DNA of 64,000 nt. Origin: Aurantiochytrium sp. KH105 (Eukaryota > Sar > Bigyra > Thraustochytrida > Thraustochytriidae). The stretch covers positions 310,001-374,000 of the forward strand of contig BGKB01000062.1 in the NCBI GenBank assembly GCA_003116975.1. Reading direction: 5' to 3'. The notes beneath the pieces were generated by a model. The model made no database searches and was not told the DNA's origin. It saw only the letters and a list, made by a program, of their open reading frames with translations. The position numbers were made by a program, and so were the translations under genes. Below are positions 39,101 through 48,014 of the stretch, piece by piece; positions within the stretch are counted from its first letter, which is position 1, and each line of letters starts with the position of its first letter.

Positions 39101-42100
39101 GTCAAGGGGCTCACAGGTTCCAGAGCCATACCTGCGAGCGAAACCTCGGAAATTGGGTCAAAGATGACGCTACGTGACATTTTCGATCCCAAGCGCTCTG
39201 CCGGGGTCTGCTTCCGGGCGTCTCCGTCGCTCGATGTCTGATTCGAAGGCTGCGAGGCTACGCCCACCACCACAGGCCGGGACCTACCGACAAGTTCATC
39301 AACAATGAATGCAACGCCAATAAGCGAACGAAAGATCTCGGGTCGGTTCGTGCAAGCGCGACGGGCCGCCTCCACCATGGGGCCTGCGAGATTTGTTGTA
39401 TCTGATTTTGCCCAAATATCTGCGCAGAGAATGACCTGACGGACACCTTGTTTAAGAAGGACCGGGTCGTTCTCGAGCCTGCCCACCAGGTACTCGGCGC
39501 CAAGCAAGGTGTCTGGGCCAATGCAATCGGCAGAAAGGCGGCGTAACAAATAAGAAACAACTGCGAGGCCGTCCGAGAGCAGCGAGCGTGCGGCGACCGA
39601 TGCGCGCCCGACAGATACGAGCTTGCCAAGAAGATGCAGAGCACAACCGGCAAGCGTGGGCCCACCCTCAAGGGCTAACAAGGGGAAAACAGCTTGCATC
39701 CCCCCAATGGAAAGCATGGCTTTGCGCGCGCCTCGTTGCAGGCAAACACGGACGCCCTCGTCCGCAGTCTGTGCTGCAAAGGGGCGCCTGCCCAGAAAGA
39801 GTGAGGAAGCATGCCGACTCACATCCATGAATACTTTGCCTTCGCGCGCCGAGGCCCGCTCGTCTAACTCCAGAGCAACATGATTGTGCCGCACGGAAGC
39901 CAGCTTGCCCGTGTAGAGAGCTTGGATGTCTGAACTCGAAAGCGCGGCAGCCCAGAATTTGATTGCGCTCAAGCACCCATGCAAGGTGCAACCCATGTCT
40001 GCGTTTGTACCGATTGTCCACGAAGACAGCCCAACGCTTCCGAGCGGGATGCCGCAACGCCCTTCCTGGCGCAGCCGAGGTTTGCCATTTATGAAAATGG
40101 AGGCATAGTCCTGCGCACTGCCGGCGAACAGCCCCGTTGGCTTCTCGCGCGATAATACGAGGGCCACATGATACCAGCGCGCAGGCTGAATCTCAGAAGC
40201 AGCGGGATAACTCCGTGTTTGCCCCCGTGTGCGAATAGCTACAGTCAGCGTGCCATGGTCCACGTAAAATCCCACGCCCTCCTTGCGAGATCGACTGCAG
40301 ATTTCGAAAAGAGTCGCGTTCGAGTCTGTTCCATGCAAAAGGATCCACGCCGAGAAGCTGAGACTGTCCTTGCTGGGCCAGGGTGGAGAGAATGAAGCAT
40401 CTGCGGACGGAGACGTGTCCGCGTCAACATCAGGATTGTGCTCAAGATCAAGGCTTCCTGCACCTGGAAGGGACATTGAAAAGTTCACACGAAGGCCGCT
40501 CTGCACTCCTGCAAAGTAAAAGAAAGAGCGCCCACGCTCAAAGACAGAGTTTACAGTACGTGCAAGGTCAGCGACGAGGTTCGGCTGCTCGGACACGGTC
40601 CAAATTTTCCGGAACAGAGCCTTGAGCTGGCGCACCGAGGTTTGTGCGCAAGCGAGAGCGGCCATGATCTGCAGAGCATAAAGTCGAGATTCGCTGTCCA
40701 TGCGCTCGATGCGCGCGAGTAAATGCAGTACGAGAGGCTGCTGCAGAATAACGAGCGCCGAGGCATTTACGCCGGACTCGATATAGTCAAAGGGGTCCAT
40801 CTCGGCGACCTGGGCGTCGACGCCGCCATCTTTGAGTGCAAATTCCGGAAGATGGAATCGTGTACCCGGACTTTCATCTTCGTCATACAGAGTGCTGATT
40901 TCTGATTCGCTGCTGTTCTGCAGCAAGCCCTGATCCTCGCTAACGCGGCGACTTTGGAGTGCGCATACGAGTCCGCGCAGCACGATAAGAGTCGCGCGAA
41001 ATAGGGTCGGATATAAATCTTGGGCGTGGAGAAGGACGACCACAACTACGTCCATGGCCTTGGCATTTAAAATCAGTTTGCTTCCCGCTGGAGGAAGGTG
41101 GGCAAAACGCCCAGTTTTGGCGTAATACGTGAAGGCTCGCTTCCCGTCAAACACCATTGCTAAGGCAGCGGAGAGCGCGCTTGCGACATCAGCCTCAGAG
41201 TGACAAGTTTTCACCAAGAGCGGCCCAAGGTCCGCGTACAAGGCAGCGGTTTGCGGACTCATACGAACGGTTCGGTTGTGCGCCAAAAGGCGAGTGAGGG
41301 TGCGCATCGTGTGAAGTGCAACTAAGCAACGCTGTTCCCGGTCTGGGCACGCGCTAACAAAGTGAAGGAGGTCATCCACGAGACTGAACTCGGTCCATAA
41401 CGTAGCGATTGTCATCGATGCCGCCATGGAGGCGAAAAGATCGTGGAAGAATTCGACCTTTGTTGCATACGCTTCTTGTGGTTTCGCTTTGTATTCGCGA
41501 TCAATCTCATCTCTGATGGCCCTCAAAAGCTGCCGAGCCTCTGCGTGATCGAGGAGGTGATGCCACAACACTTTGAAGATGTTTGCAAGCGCAGGACTCA
41601 CGGCTGCGTCGTTACGAATGCCTCGCCGAGCAAGCATTGCAAAGAGATCGCCTCTGACAGCTTGACTCAGTGTGCCACCCGTACGAGCTTGGTGGAGAAT
41701 AGCATCGAGGATGGCCCAGGCGCAACACTCCATCGCCCAGGGCAAGGGCGGAGACCTCTGCAGCCCGAGAATATCGAATAGCTGGCCGATTCTCCGGTCG
41801 CCGAGCGTCGGTGCTTCGCCAATGAGCATGGTCGCCGTGAGAACGACGAGAGCCTCGCTGGATCCAACCTTGGAGCGCACGCGTTCGTGGAGCTCTGGCA
41901 TGGTGGTGCACGCAGCATGAAAGAGATCGAGACGCGAATGGGCGTCGATCGACTTGAGCCATTGCTGTTTGATGGCTAAATCATCGCATTGCGACTCGAA
42001 GACAAAGCGGGGATATTGTACAAAGACTCTGTCTAAATTCGTGTCGAGGCGACGAAGTACGATAAAGAGAGCACGCTTGAGCTTGCAAGAAGACGTTGCA

Positions 42101-43449
42101 GTTAACTTGTCGACAACGTAATCAGTGGCGTGTTCCCGGAGAGTGGGATCCATTACATTCGAAATGAATCCTTGAGTCACAGCGAGGAGGCCTCGGTCAT
42201 CGCGACGCGCTCTGGAGTCCAAAGCAAAGGTGCCGTCGACCGCGAAGCAAGTCATTGCGCCGACGCATACGTCTGGGACGGTGGCAACATAGCGTGAACA
42301 TGGGTCGTCATCCCAAGGATATGAAGAGAGTTCCTCGCAGAGCACACTGCAAACCTGGTGCACTGCAGTTTTGGTGAAGGCGCGCAGCATAAACTTGCTC
42401 GAGTATAGCGTTGATACAGCGGCTGCCGAAATGACAATGTCAGCGTGGGCTCGAGCGATTGGGCTAGAAATGATGTCGACAATAGCGTGCGTCTCTGTCT
42501 CCATATCTTCAAAAATGCGTGCGAACACCGACGAGCAGCCGTGGAATTTGCGCGAAAGGTAAAGCGCGGCCCCGTTGGCCTGAAGAGCAGCATCGAGCGT
42601 GCACGAAAGCCAGGAAGAATCGGTGTTTAGCACGAGCAGATTCCACACACGATGGACAGTTTGAACAAGAACGGGAAGAAATTGTGATGTGAGCACCAAA
42701 TAATAGTCTGCGCCTTCTGGTTGAAGATCTGGCTTGACGCTGGCGAGGTCGAGACATCGCCAGTCCCCTGGAAGGCAACTTGAGCAGCAAAGCTCGCACA
42801 CGGCGAGAACTAGCGTGGCGGCTTCGCGCTGGCGAGCGACCGAACTAACCGGGAAGCCTTGGCGTTGGCTTGAGGTTGTTCTTGTTTTTGCTGCTCCTGC
42901 TGCTCCTGCTGCTGTTGACGAGGGAGAGTCGCCTACATTCGCAAAGCCATCTTTGAGAACAGCATCAAGAAAGAGCGAAGCCTCCTGTAAAAGGGAACCT
43001 CGAAGCGTTTCGGGAACGGGCCATGAAAAGTGCAAAGCAATAGCGGTGGCGACCTGGCAGATACTTATCGTGTCCTCGGTCCCCTTGCTGCCTTTGAGCA
43101 TTACAAGGAGAGCTTCTCCGAAGACAGCATGGACACCCACCGCACAGTCTAGCGTCGCGGCAGCGTTTTGCAATTCTTCTTGGAAAGCAAGCGATTCAAT
43201 CCCAGACGCTTGCGCATGTTCAAGAAGTTTACGTGTCTTTTCGATGGCAAGGGATCTGTGGAAGGCCTCAATCTCTGAGAGCTTGGCCTCAGAGATCTGC
43301 TCGCGATTGCCGAACCCGTCTCGTCTCTGATGCTGCGAGCTCCCGCTCCCCCTGCGCGAGGATCTCCTACCGCTCCCGCCGCCGCTGGTGCCGTCGCTGG
43401 TGCTGCTGCCGCCAGCCCCAAGGTCGTCACGTGAGCGCCCCTGGCCCAT
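33142..43449 (-). CDS. Neurobeachin/LRBA-type BEACH-WD40 protein
   Basis: This is a giant intronless frame of 3,435 residues. Domains in order: long helical ARM/HEAT-like N-terminal region (about 60-1000); concanavalin-like lectin domain (about 1020-1190; DSLSFSAWILLHGTDSN, then WYHVALVLSREKPTGLF); another helical region; PH-BEACH (about 2365-2480); BEACH (about 2490-2780; WIEGRLSNLEYLMILNDFAG, YPVLPWVLADY, FGSHYSSRGSVLWYLLRLEP, LPPWAKTPEDFIRKNRDALE); a Ser-rich linker (about 3040-3090); and C-terminal WD40 repeats (about 3170-3435; YVLTGSADCCVFVWRVH). The order is that of neurobeachin, LRBA and Dictyostelium LvsA-type proteins, scaffolds in vesicle trafficking and membrane-protein sorting. 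It is divergent from the acidic orphan gene, with a promoter region of about 1 kb. Confidence 0.95.
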   Translation of the reverse strand: MGQGRSRDDLGAGGSSTSDGTSGGGSGRRSSRRGSGSSQHQRRDGFGNREQISEAKLSEIEAFHRSLAIEKTRKLLEHAQASGIESLAFQEELQNAAATLDCAVGVHAVFGEALLVMLKGSKGTEDTISICQVATAIALHFSWPVPETLRGSLLQEASLFLDAVLKDGFANVGDSPSSTAAGAAGAAKTRTTSSQRQGFPVSSVARQREAATLVLAVCELCCSSCLPGDWRCLDLASVKPDLQPEGADYYLVLTSQFLPVLVQTVHRVWNLLVLNTDSSWLSCTLDAALQANGAALYLSRKFHGCSSVFARIFEDMETETHAIVDIISSPIARAHADIVISAAAVSTLYSSKFMLRAFTKTAVHQVCSVLCEELSSYPWDDDPCSRYVATVPDVCVGAMTCFAVDGTFALDSRARRDDRGLLAVTQGFISNVMDPTLREHATDYVVDKLTATSSCKLKRALFIVLRRLDTNLDRVFVQYPRFVFESQCDDLAIKQQWLKSIDAHSRLDLFHAACTTMPELHERVRSKVGSSEALVVLTATMLIGEAPTLGDRRIGQLFDILGLQRSPPLPWAMECCAWAILDAILHQARTGGTLSQAVRGDLFAMLARRGIRNDAAVSPALANIFKVLWHHLLDHAEARQLLRAIRDEIDREYKAKPQEAYATKVEFFHDLFASMAASMTIATLWTEFSLVDDLLHFVSACPDREQRCLVALHTMRTLTRLLAHNRTVRMSPQTAALYADLGPLLVKTCHSEADVASALSAALAMVFDGKRAFTYYAKTGRFAHLPPAGSKLILNAKAMDVVVVVLLHAQDLYPTLFRATLIVLRGLVCALQSRRVSEDQGLLQNSSESEISTLYDEDESPGTRFHLPEFALKDGGVDAQVAEMDPFDYIESGVNASALVILQQPLVLHLLARIERMDSESRLYALQIMAALACAQTSVRQLKALFRKIWTVSEQPNLVADLARTVNSVFERGRSFFYFAGVQSGLRVNFSMSLPGAGSLDLEHNPDVDADTSPSADASFSPPWPSKDSLSFSAWILLHGTDSNATLFEICSRSRKEGVGFYVDHGTLTVAIRTRGQTRSYPAASEIQPARWYHVALVLSREKPTGLFAGSAQDYASIFINGKPRLRQEGRCGIPLGSVGLSSWTIGTNADMGCTLHGCLSAIKFWAAALSSSDIQALYTGKLASVRHNHVALELDERASAREGKVFMDVSRHASSLFLGRRPFAAQTADEGVRVCLQRGARKAMLSIGGMQAVFPLLALEGGPTLAGCALHLLGKLVSVGRASVAARSLLSDGLAVVSYLLRRLSADCIGPDTLLGAEYLVGRLENDPVLLKQGVRQVILCADIWAKSDTTNLAGPMVEAARRACTNRPEIFRSLIGVAFIVDELVGRSRPVVVGVASQPSNQTSSDGDARKQTPAERLGSKMSRSVIFDPISEVSLAGMALEPVSPLTPGLQGLQSSPVIDEEGNALAFPASSLPSLPPVVPDRHSSGASGDVSASHGGESFFVGASARDKARALWTDMTSVLDAGAMERRLGTETSLELTNMLQQAVENMRVLRASGGEIMALVSLMCSVHLDAPLLAPLLNSFCVLSRIEAKFVVQCFNIEIPVEDDGLGESADEASSVASANSQSSISSGWEEGSPARVRNVAADVLIALMASQDRATVLAALELFRILRSRQALQTQQLASTWTAMASVLAGSVASRDLAWEHHEESLNALLVKTADLAVVWRGQERSLGFPKALQVLLSGVVARLSCGPRKQHGLNELWGLVQSQDNWKAFLQVPHWQMHLVEAVCSTISRCNDGSPCACFTRVATIFDFVHCKDLLQIATDAARRPLSKATILAGPTALEGTLEIFRALDAAETSSVVRRHLGALVSLSAVAKSRERLRAMSSDDKLTIGHNMVTLLSRVVAASMAPFPEGPHPFAGMHYGGAGVGEVGPEDLWMQAFYNLLAVLDDLDVSPLSFGPRAHDANLYGGASSGPTLRAEQNDKSGSGKPTRRAAVHNPTNCRCKCCVLRLELQTPVITMLLAVPAACLRAPQGTQVPARVELERALSALSLLLDHEASLTVDSLRYMALEMDALKESLTANPRPDLSSRIDVPDVVSRFAARCKARMQREENALALIGGGPTGETPASMLARRLSRVSIQALGSGTYRPDRDVARWLRQLRADTAQLRRREIRQREKKSVISKTREKHALATWSNVLRQVAHERGTWGEGRSSDVRFSKLDVCETSHTRLRLKIRANPSANDHREASSRSRPSRLMDKAKSKAVPDSNKSGQDAGSASSQDAGGERHAMHERNESEAGSRLNLFRELQEARAIGVTVSSGALAKRPLEHSSSDLKHTHALDETSTRSLEAPKTPPRRPVGHQRRASAGEALFHDDVCLIAPMGSVPGRLEIFNTFIRFMRDQSEHRADGAVGVGKRWFLSQVRRVQRRRVNMRWTGLEIFTGTSERKSYLFDFSSGSDRCNVAAKHLGRLIEQEDASWTPSERAARSGAQEAWIEGRLSNLEYLMILNDFAGRSYSDLAQYPVLPWVLADYTSEKIDLEKPESFRDLRFPIGAQTEAKRSELRSKFEDSTRDYRNISPVTSSQGGLFRWPLLSSAEDRQLQEQKHGDVNVLQGPPWHFGSHYSSRGSVLWYLLRLEPFTTLHIQLQGGRFDHADRQFDSIAMAFDFATRVSPRELLPEFFCNPEFLRNSAGFDLGTKQDGTRIDDVILPPWAKTPEDFIRKNRDALESTHVSSHLHHWIDLTFGNKQQGPEAVEAVNVYFHLMYEGAVDLDYLERVRPDLHRTVQRMVEEYGQSPPVLFDRPHSQRRKRLPMYRGISNGDVPTAAKCNSAHWVQTLIRQPSFKDDPIEWSSPVFNIGVVSSLIPFGLGGNKRYELIEHLGRQYDVRHVLMVTQRQIAVMVYIISAKREFANPAKIFTTWETLGQVGGLRAERYQLTFGAARQWGGFVCLPGLCRDKVTHAGLIDRGLLDGRRVTPSVHGVAGAVAAAISVDGGTREGHQGLGPHTPGKSARLSKHTRAMLSASPGAAPAFYGEMNGATGSSSSSSSSPSPSSLSTSPSLPGTSPSTASVALSSVGATSSSMAGAASADATLLSPLPAVNMMSSSHTSAGVSGPVKALVGASEIPADARNLLRMMAVGSYDNSFRVSTFDWAPTADGSVLFGSLPPRHPFVRRQDSKLSQDEVFKMHTDLTTCVVASEDGAYVLTGSADCCVFVWRVHRETLVLDNVLLGHDDAVTSIAVSAALDLVVSASLDGTCIVHTLEQANYVRSLGFTAPKAADGDNVDKDFPAGSSASDPSGDGNGPAVVVDKTSALWVGIAPSLTPSICVWHAPTQSLISYSVNGRKLGDYVSPVNLLYFTFSLDGELLVCVTERSTVLVLRAHSMELLQETAPSAQKPTSITALDAAPLHRFLVSFGDGSFGVLHVGDSKQF

Positions 43450-44506
43450 GTTTTTCCGTCAAGGGAAATAGGGATGGAGCGCGCCCTTTTCACGTAGCCC
43501 ACCTTGGCGCGCCCACCCCCGCGGCAGGCGGCAGCCGCCGGCGAGCGAGAGAGGGTCTCGCCCACTCGCGACCACGGCCGAGCCTGCTGTGGCCCGGCCT
43601 CACGGAGCAGCCCGAGCCGCGCTCAGGGCTCGAGCCGAGTTCGGGTTCGCGCGTTTGTTTGTTTGTTGGTTGTTTGGTTGTTTGCTTGCTTCTTCGGTCG
43701 TTTGTTTCTTTATATAGGCCTACTGTAAGATTACCGCCCAAACAGTGGATTATAGCGGCAGAAAGTGGGCAATGGATTGTTTGTCGACTTGGTGAAAGGA
43801 CTCTTCGACTCTTTTCTTTTGCTTTTACAACGGCGAAAGTCACGGCATGAGGAGGAGGGAGGAAGAAAAGGAGCCATCTAGAACTCGCGATCTTGAAGCG
43901 TGTAGCGGTGGTGGCGGGAGCACTCGCAAGGCAAAGAAGAAGACCAAGGCGCTCATGGATCTTGTTATCCTTGCACACATATGCGCGGTAGTCTGACTCT
44001 GTTCGTTCTTTAACGAGCTCACCACCGCAACCTTCGAAAGCACCAGAAGAGTCAAGTTATCCTCGTGTCGCTCGCATGGACATCCTTTTTGCGGGAGAGG
44101 AATCGAACAAAGTACGAAGCTGATCCTACATGCTGCCTTATCTTTCCCTGAGAATTTGGGCCAAATGTTGCTAAAACTGGGCCAAAGTGAAATAAGAGAT
44201 CCGTTGATGACCTCAAGTGCCACAGTGCAGTGCCAGCGGCAGTAGCAGGGAGCCTGCGTCATATTGTGCATCAATCGTCAGCATCATCATCCCTGCCCGG
44301 GGAGTGGCAGCGAGCGCCATTGCGCGCGAGTCTGACTCATTCTCACGCCATTACTGTAGTTGACAAACGTTGTCGTGCGACACAGTGAGCATGCTGGCTT
44401 GCTCGTAGGCTCACCATTTGCGAACGAGAACACGCCGTCACAGAATCTATCTTACGCGCAAGAGCAGGGCGAAGAAGATTGAGGCGCGAGAAGCAATAAT
44501 ATAGAG
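43450..44506. other. Divergent promoter region, BEACH and acidic orphan genes
   Basis: This is 1,057 bp. The BEACH-proximal third is GC-rich, with a GTTT/GTTG-rich stretch (about 43653-43710), and the remainder has ordinary composition. A minus-strand frame of 144 codons (43840-44274) has no recognisable features and is left out. Confidence 0.5.
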
Positions 44507-45865
44507 ATGATTGGTGGTCTTTGGACTAGTGATGAAGATTTTGACGTCCGGGCCACCACAATGAACCCAAGAAAGGGCTTCGAAAAATATGGCGGTCGCC
44601 TCGACGAAGACAGCAGCAGCACCGACGAAGAGGAGTCGAAAGAAGCTGGTGCAAAGAACGTGAAGAACTCTGGTCATTTCGTAAGCATACTCAACGTTCT
44701 CAAGAACAATGCTCAGACTAAGCAGAAAGCACATACATTAAAATTGCATGCTGATACTGTCGCATTTGACAACAGCACAGCCAACGTCGAAGCTAAGAAC
44801 GAGGAGTTCAGCAAGGGAGTTCATGTATTTACAAAGGCCCCATCGATTATATCTTTTGCAGAGGAAGCTGACAGCGAAAACGATGCGGCGAGTACGCTGA
44901 TCCATGAACAAGAGGACGCAGAAATGAAAGAACCTGGTTCGAGGAGATGTTGGGAATACATTTACAACTCAAGCTCCAAGAAGCCACTGATTTCAAAAAG
45001 ATCTCGCGGTGCACCAACTGCATTGAGCGAGACGAAAATCGCAGACGAAGAGGACAGAATCTGGGCCCCTATTGGCGAAATGAGTCGTCTCATTCGTTTC
45101 AAACGAGATGGTACAATTGAGGTGCACGTGGAAAATCGCTATGGTGGACAGCGCGAGGAGAAGCAGAGCCACACTTCTGACGCGCAGTTGGCGTCTCGTC
45201 TTGCGGGTGCACGTCGATCAATTGAAGAACTCGAAGAGGACGTCGATGAGCCCCTTCGTATCATTCGCGAACAAGACGAGTATCAGCAAAAGTTGTTGGC
45301 TAAGATCCGAGCACGTCTCAGCGTACGAAGAAGTCCTTCCATGAGCGATGCAACGAAAAGCGATGGTGTTCAGGAAAAGGAAGCAGGAGAAAAAGAATCA
45401 GCAAGTGAGATCAAGGGAACATCGAGGCCGAAACCCTCTTCCGTAGACTTGGCTTCGCGTGGCGCCGAGGTTGCCATCGTGAACAAACCACAACGAGCGA
45501 AGGAGCGCGTTCTGCTCTTTGCCGATTGGCTCGCACGTGCAGACGCAGACGCAGACACCAACACAGACGCAGACGCAGACACAGACACAGGTTCTCAAAC
45601 AGATGCGAACGTAGACTTGGACCAAAAAAGGGGAACGAAGAGCTCAGAAGATGAAGAGGTCAAGGCGATGAAGAGATTCGAACCTGAAGCTGAAGTGGAG
45701 GTTTTGCGCGCACAAGTCGAGCGTCTGCGCGCCAAGCTTCGTTCTCGAGCTCTTGAACTGCACGCGAGGCCCTTCAAAAACGGCGAGACTGTGGACGAGT
45801 TGCTGAGCGATGCCCAGCGTTTCGGACTTCGCGCCTTGCAGCGTTCTCGCCGCGCCAGTGCATGA
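44507..45865 (+). CDS. Acidic coiled-coil protein of unknown function
   Basis: This is an uninterrupted frame of 452 residues that I do not recognise. It is hydrophilic and strongly charged. The N-terminus (MIGGLWTSDEDFDVRATTMN) leads into an acidic Asp/Ser stretch (33-47). Two segments look coiled-coil-forming, about 225-275 (SIEELEEDVDEPLRIIREQD) and about 392-425 (EVEVLRAQVERLRAKLRSRA). Between them, residues about 344-370 are a Asp-Ala/Asp-Thr dipeptide run encoded by a GACGCA hexanucleotide repeat. There are no membrane segments or signal peptide. Base use is less GC-rich than in neighbouring genes. The start could also be M19. It lies upstream of the D-amino-acid oxidase gene in the same direction and divergent from BEACH. 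Confidence 0.65.
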   Translation: MIGGLWTSDEDFDVRATTMNPRKGFEKYGGRLDEDSSSTDEEESKEAGAKNVKNSGHFVSILNVLKNNAQTKQKAHTLKLHADTVAFDNSTANVEAKNEEFSKGVHVFTKAPSIISFAEEADSENDAASTLIHEQEDAEMKEPGSRRCWEYIYNSSSKKPLISKRSRGAPTALSETKIADEEDRIWAPIGEMSRLIRFKRDGTIEVHVENRYGGQREEKQSHTSDAQLASRLAGARRSIEELEEDVDEPLRIIREQDEYQQKLLAKIRARLSVRRSPSMSDATKSDGVQEKEAGEKESASEIKGTSRPKPSSVDLASRGAEVAIVNKPQRAKERVLLFADWLARADADADTNTDADADTDTGSQTDANVDLDQKRGTKSSEDEEVKAMKRFEPEAEVEVLRAQVERLRAKLRSRALELHARPFKNGETVDELLSDAQRFGLRALQRSRRASA

Positions 45866-46520
45866 CCGGAGTCGGTGGGCGAGCCCTCCGACGTTCTCTT
45901 TCCTCTATCACTCTGCTGCTGCTGGCATGCCCTGTGAATTGAAGGTATCGTTCGCATCGATGTCGACCGACCGTCTCCCACTTCCACACCTCGCGGATTG
46001 CTTCGCTCGCTCACAGGGCGCGGGTTTCGCCTGCGTTTGCTCCTCTTCCCGCCCCGCCTGGCGTTCCCTCGCGTTTCCGCGCCATGCCTGCCTCGCATTT
46101 CCGCGCCGCGCCGCGCAGGCCCGACCAGCCCGGCCCAGCGCAGCGCAGACTCGCGCAGACTCGCGCAGTCTCGCGCAGGGCAGGCTGCTGCTGCTCGCGG
46201 ACGGCGGTCTCGCCGCCTTCGTCCGCGCGCGCGGGCTGTTCTCGCACCGCCGCCGCAAGCAGTTTTGGTTCCTAGTTGCCGTGAGAGGAAGCGATTTGTG
46301 CGCTCCCGGCAGGCAGCGTAGTATACTGTATTGTCGAGTGTAGCCTAGTATACCAGCTGCTTTGGGCCTACAGTGTATGCGTACATACATATACATACAT
46401 CCCATGGGCGGGTTCCTGGCCGCTGCGCCGCGCCAGGGAGGGAGGGAGGGGTCCCGGCGCGGACTCGGGCGCGGCTGTAGGCGCGCGGTAGGCCCGGCTA
46501 GGCCGCGAACGCGCGGAGCC

Positions 46521-46616
46521 CTCTGCTCTGCTCTGCTTTCTCTGCTCTGCTTTCTCTGCTCTGCTCTGCTCTGCTTTCTCTGCTTTCTCTGCTCTGCTTT
46601 CTCGGCTCTGCTCTGC
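46521..46616 (+). repeat. (CTCTG)n/(CTTTCTCTG)n array
   Basis: This is an array of CTCTG units with CTTTCTCTGCTCTG variants, 152 bp upstream of the oxidase ATG. It is complementary to the CAGAG-rich tract at 46688-46730. Confidence 0.85.
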
Positions 46617-46687
46617 GCCAAGAAAGAGTGCAGAGGAAAGCAAGGCGAGAAGCAAACCCGGAAGGACGGAGGCCCTGGCGAGCCACG

Positions 46688-46730
46688 AGCAGAGCTGCGA
46701 GCAGAGCAGAGCAGGGCAGAGCAGAGCAGA
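46688..46730 (+). repeat. (GCAGA)n tract, inverted partner of the CTCTG array
   Basis: GCAGAGCAGAGCAGGGCAGA and flanking units are reverse-complementary to the array at 46521-46616 across a loop of about 70 bp. If transcribed, the two tracts could pair into a stem in the 5' leader. Confidence 0.8.
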
Positions 46731-46767
46731 CGCAGGGGAGCACGAGCGAGGAGAAGGAGGCGAGAAG

Positions 46768-47856
46768 ATGCCGCGCGGGTGGAACGACTCGGGCAATGAC
46801 TTCGTGAAGAAGCGCGCCGTGGTGATTGGCAACGGAGCGCAGGGCCTCGCGGCGGCGTGGAAGCTGCTGGACACAGGCATGTTCGAGGTGGAGGTCGTCG
46901 CCGACAAGGCCGGCCTCTCGCCGCCGAACGCGCTCTGGGAAATCCCGCCGTACAATGTGCAGCCCGAAGTCCTCGTCACCAAGTGGGCCAAGGCCACCTT
47001 TGGCGAGTACCTGTCGATGCGCGAAAGCTTTGGCGAGGATGTCGGCGTGTGCTACCCGGTGCCGCTGTACGCGCTGACGCGCAACGAGCTCCCGGGCGAC
47101 CACCCGCAAAAGCACAACCTCGCAAACTACCGCCACGGCCCCGAGGTGCTCAAGGAGGAGATTCTCCAGCGCGCGACCGCAGGGACCGCCCACGAGATCT
47201 ACAAGGACGCCGAGGCCTATGATACCATTACGGTGAACACGCGCAAGAACTTTGCGTGGCTGCGCAAGCGGATCCAAGAGCTTGGAGGACGGTTCTCGCG
47301 CGTCGAGCTCAAGGACCTTAGCGAGGCGTGGACGGTCGGTGACCGTGGCAAGGTCGATCTCGTGGTCAACTGCACGGGTATGGGTGCCTATGACCTCGCC
47401 AAAGACAAGGCCGTCAAGCCCATCAAGGGCCAAGTCGTGCACGTGTCCATGGATGAGGTGCGTTGTGCCATGTCTGATTACGAGTCGCGCTCGTACGCGA
47501 TTCCTGCGGACGGGGAGTGGCTCGAAGTGGGCGGAACTTCCGAAGAGGGCGTGTGGGACCGTGCTCCGGACCAGGCCATTCTCGACGACTTGGTCAACCG
47601 CGCCTCTGAAATGCTTCCGCGTCTCAAGGAGGTCATGAAAACGGATGATGCGGACGTCTGGACGGGCTTGCGCCCGGGCCGCGAGGGTGGCGTTCGTTTT
47701 GGCATTGACAAGTCGCGTGCCAAGGGCGAGCCTGTGGTCATTCATTGCTACGGCCACGGTGGTGCTGGTGTGATTACGAGTCTTGGCTGCGCCAATGACG
47801 TTGCCGCTCTGGCCATTGACGCCCTGCAGATTATCCAGTCCAAGTCCAAGCTTTAA
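46768..47856 (+). CDS. Peroxisomal D-amino-acid oxidase (DAO/DDO family)
   Basis: This 362-residue FAD oxidase has an N-terminal dinucleotide-binding motif AVVIGNGAQGLAAAWKLL (residues about 17-34) and the family blocks LVVNCTGMGA, GLRPGREGGVRFG (with the substrate-carboxylate arginine) and HCYGHGGAGVITSLGCAND, equivalent to HNYGHGGYGLTIHWGCA of mammalian DAO. It oxidatively deaminates D-amino acids to 2-oxoacids, ammonia and H2O2. Whether it prefers neutral D-amino acids or D-aspartate cannot be told from sequence. The C-terminal tripeptide is SKL, a canonical PTS1 signal, so the enzyme should be peroxisomal. The ATG follows the purine-rich leader and is the first Met of the conserved region. 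Confidence 0.94.
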   Translation: MPRGWNDSGNDFVKKRAVVIGNGAQGLAAAWKLLDTGMFEVEVVADKAGLSPPNALWEIPPYNVQPEVLVTKWAKATFGEYLSMRESFGEDVGVCYPVPLYALTRNELPGDHPQKHNLANYRHGPEVLKEEILQRATAGTAHEIYKDAEAYDTITVNTRKNFAWLRKRIQELGGRFSRVELKDLSEAWTVGDRGKVDLVVNCTGMGAYDLAKDKAVKPIKGQVVHVSMDEVRCAMSDYESRSYAIPADGEWLEVGGTSEEGVWDRAPDQAILDDLVNRASEMLPRLKEVMKTDDADVWTGLRPGREGGVRFGIDKSRAKGEPVVIHCYGHGGAGVITSLGCANDVAALAIDALQIIQSKSKL

Positions 47857-47977
47857 GAGAATTGTATGATGATGTGACAAATGCACAAACGTCAATACAG
47901 ATGGCAAATAGTAAATGGCAAGAGGCTGCGACTCGAATCGCCCGTCGTGGAAGAGGACGGACTTTCTATGACCACTT

Positions 47978-48014
<37 letters not shown>

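Larger units (their letters stand above)
45866..46767. other. Leader region of the D-amino-acid oxidase gene with inverted repeats
   Basis: This is 902 bp of GC-rich, Arg/Ala-biased open frames with no supported gene. It contains a TATA-like stretch near 46318-46352 (AGTATACTGTA, CTAGTATACC), an (ATAC)n run (about 46381-46401) and a CTCTG array with its inverted partner (46521-46616 and 46688-46730). Confidence 0.5.

Noticed and set aside
43840-44274. 144-codon minus-strand frame between BEACH and the acidic orphan
   Set aside because: No domain and no conserved-looking segment; it lies in a promoter region and is short enough to be chance.
47925-47955. T-loop-like GCGACTCGAATCGC
   Set aside because: Stem pairing fails and no D-arm or anticodon arm is present on either strand.
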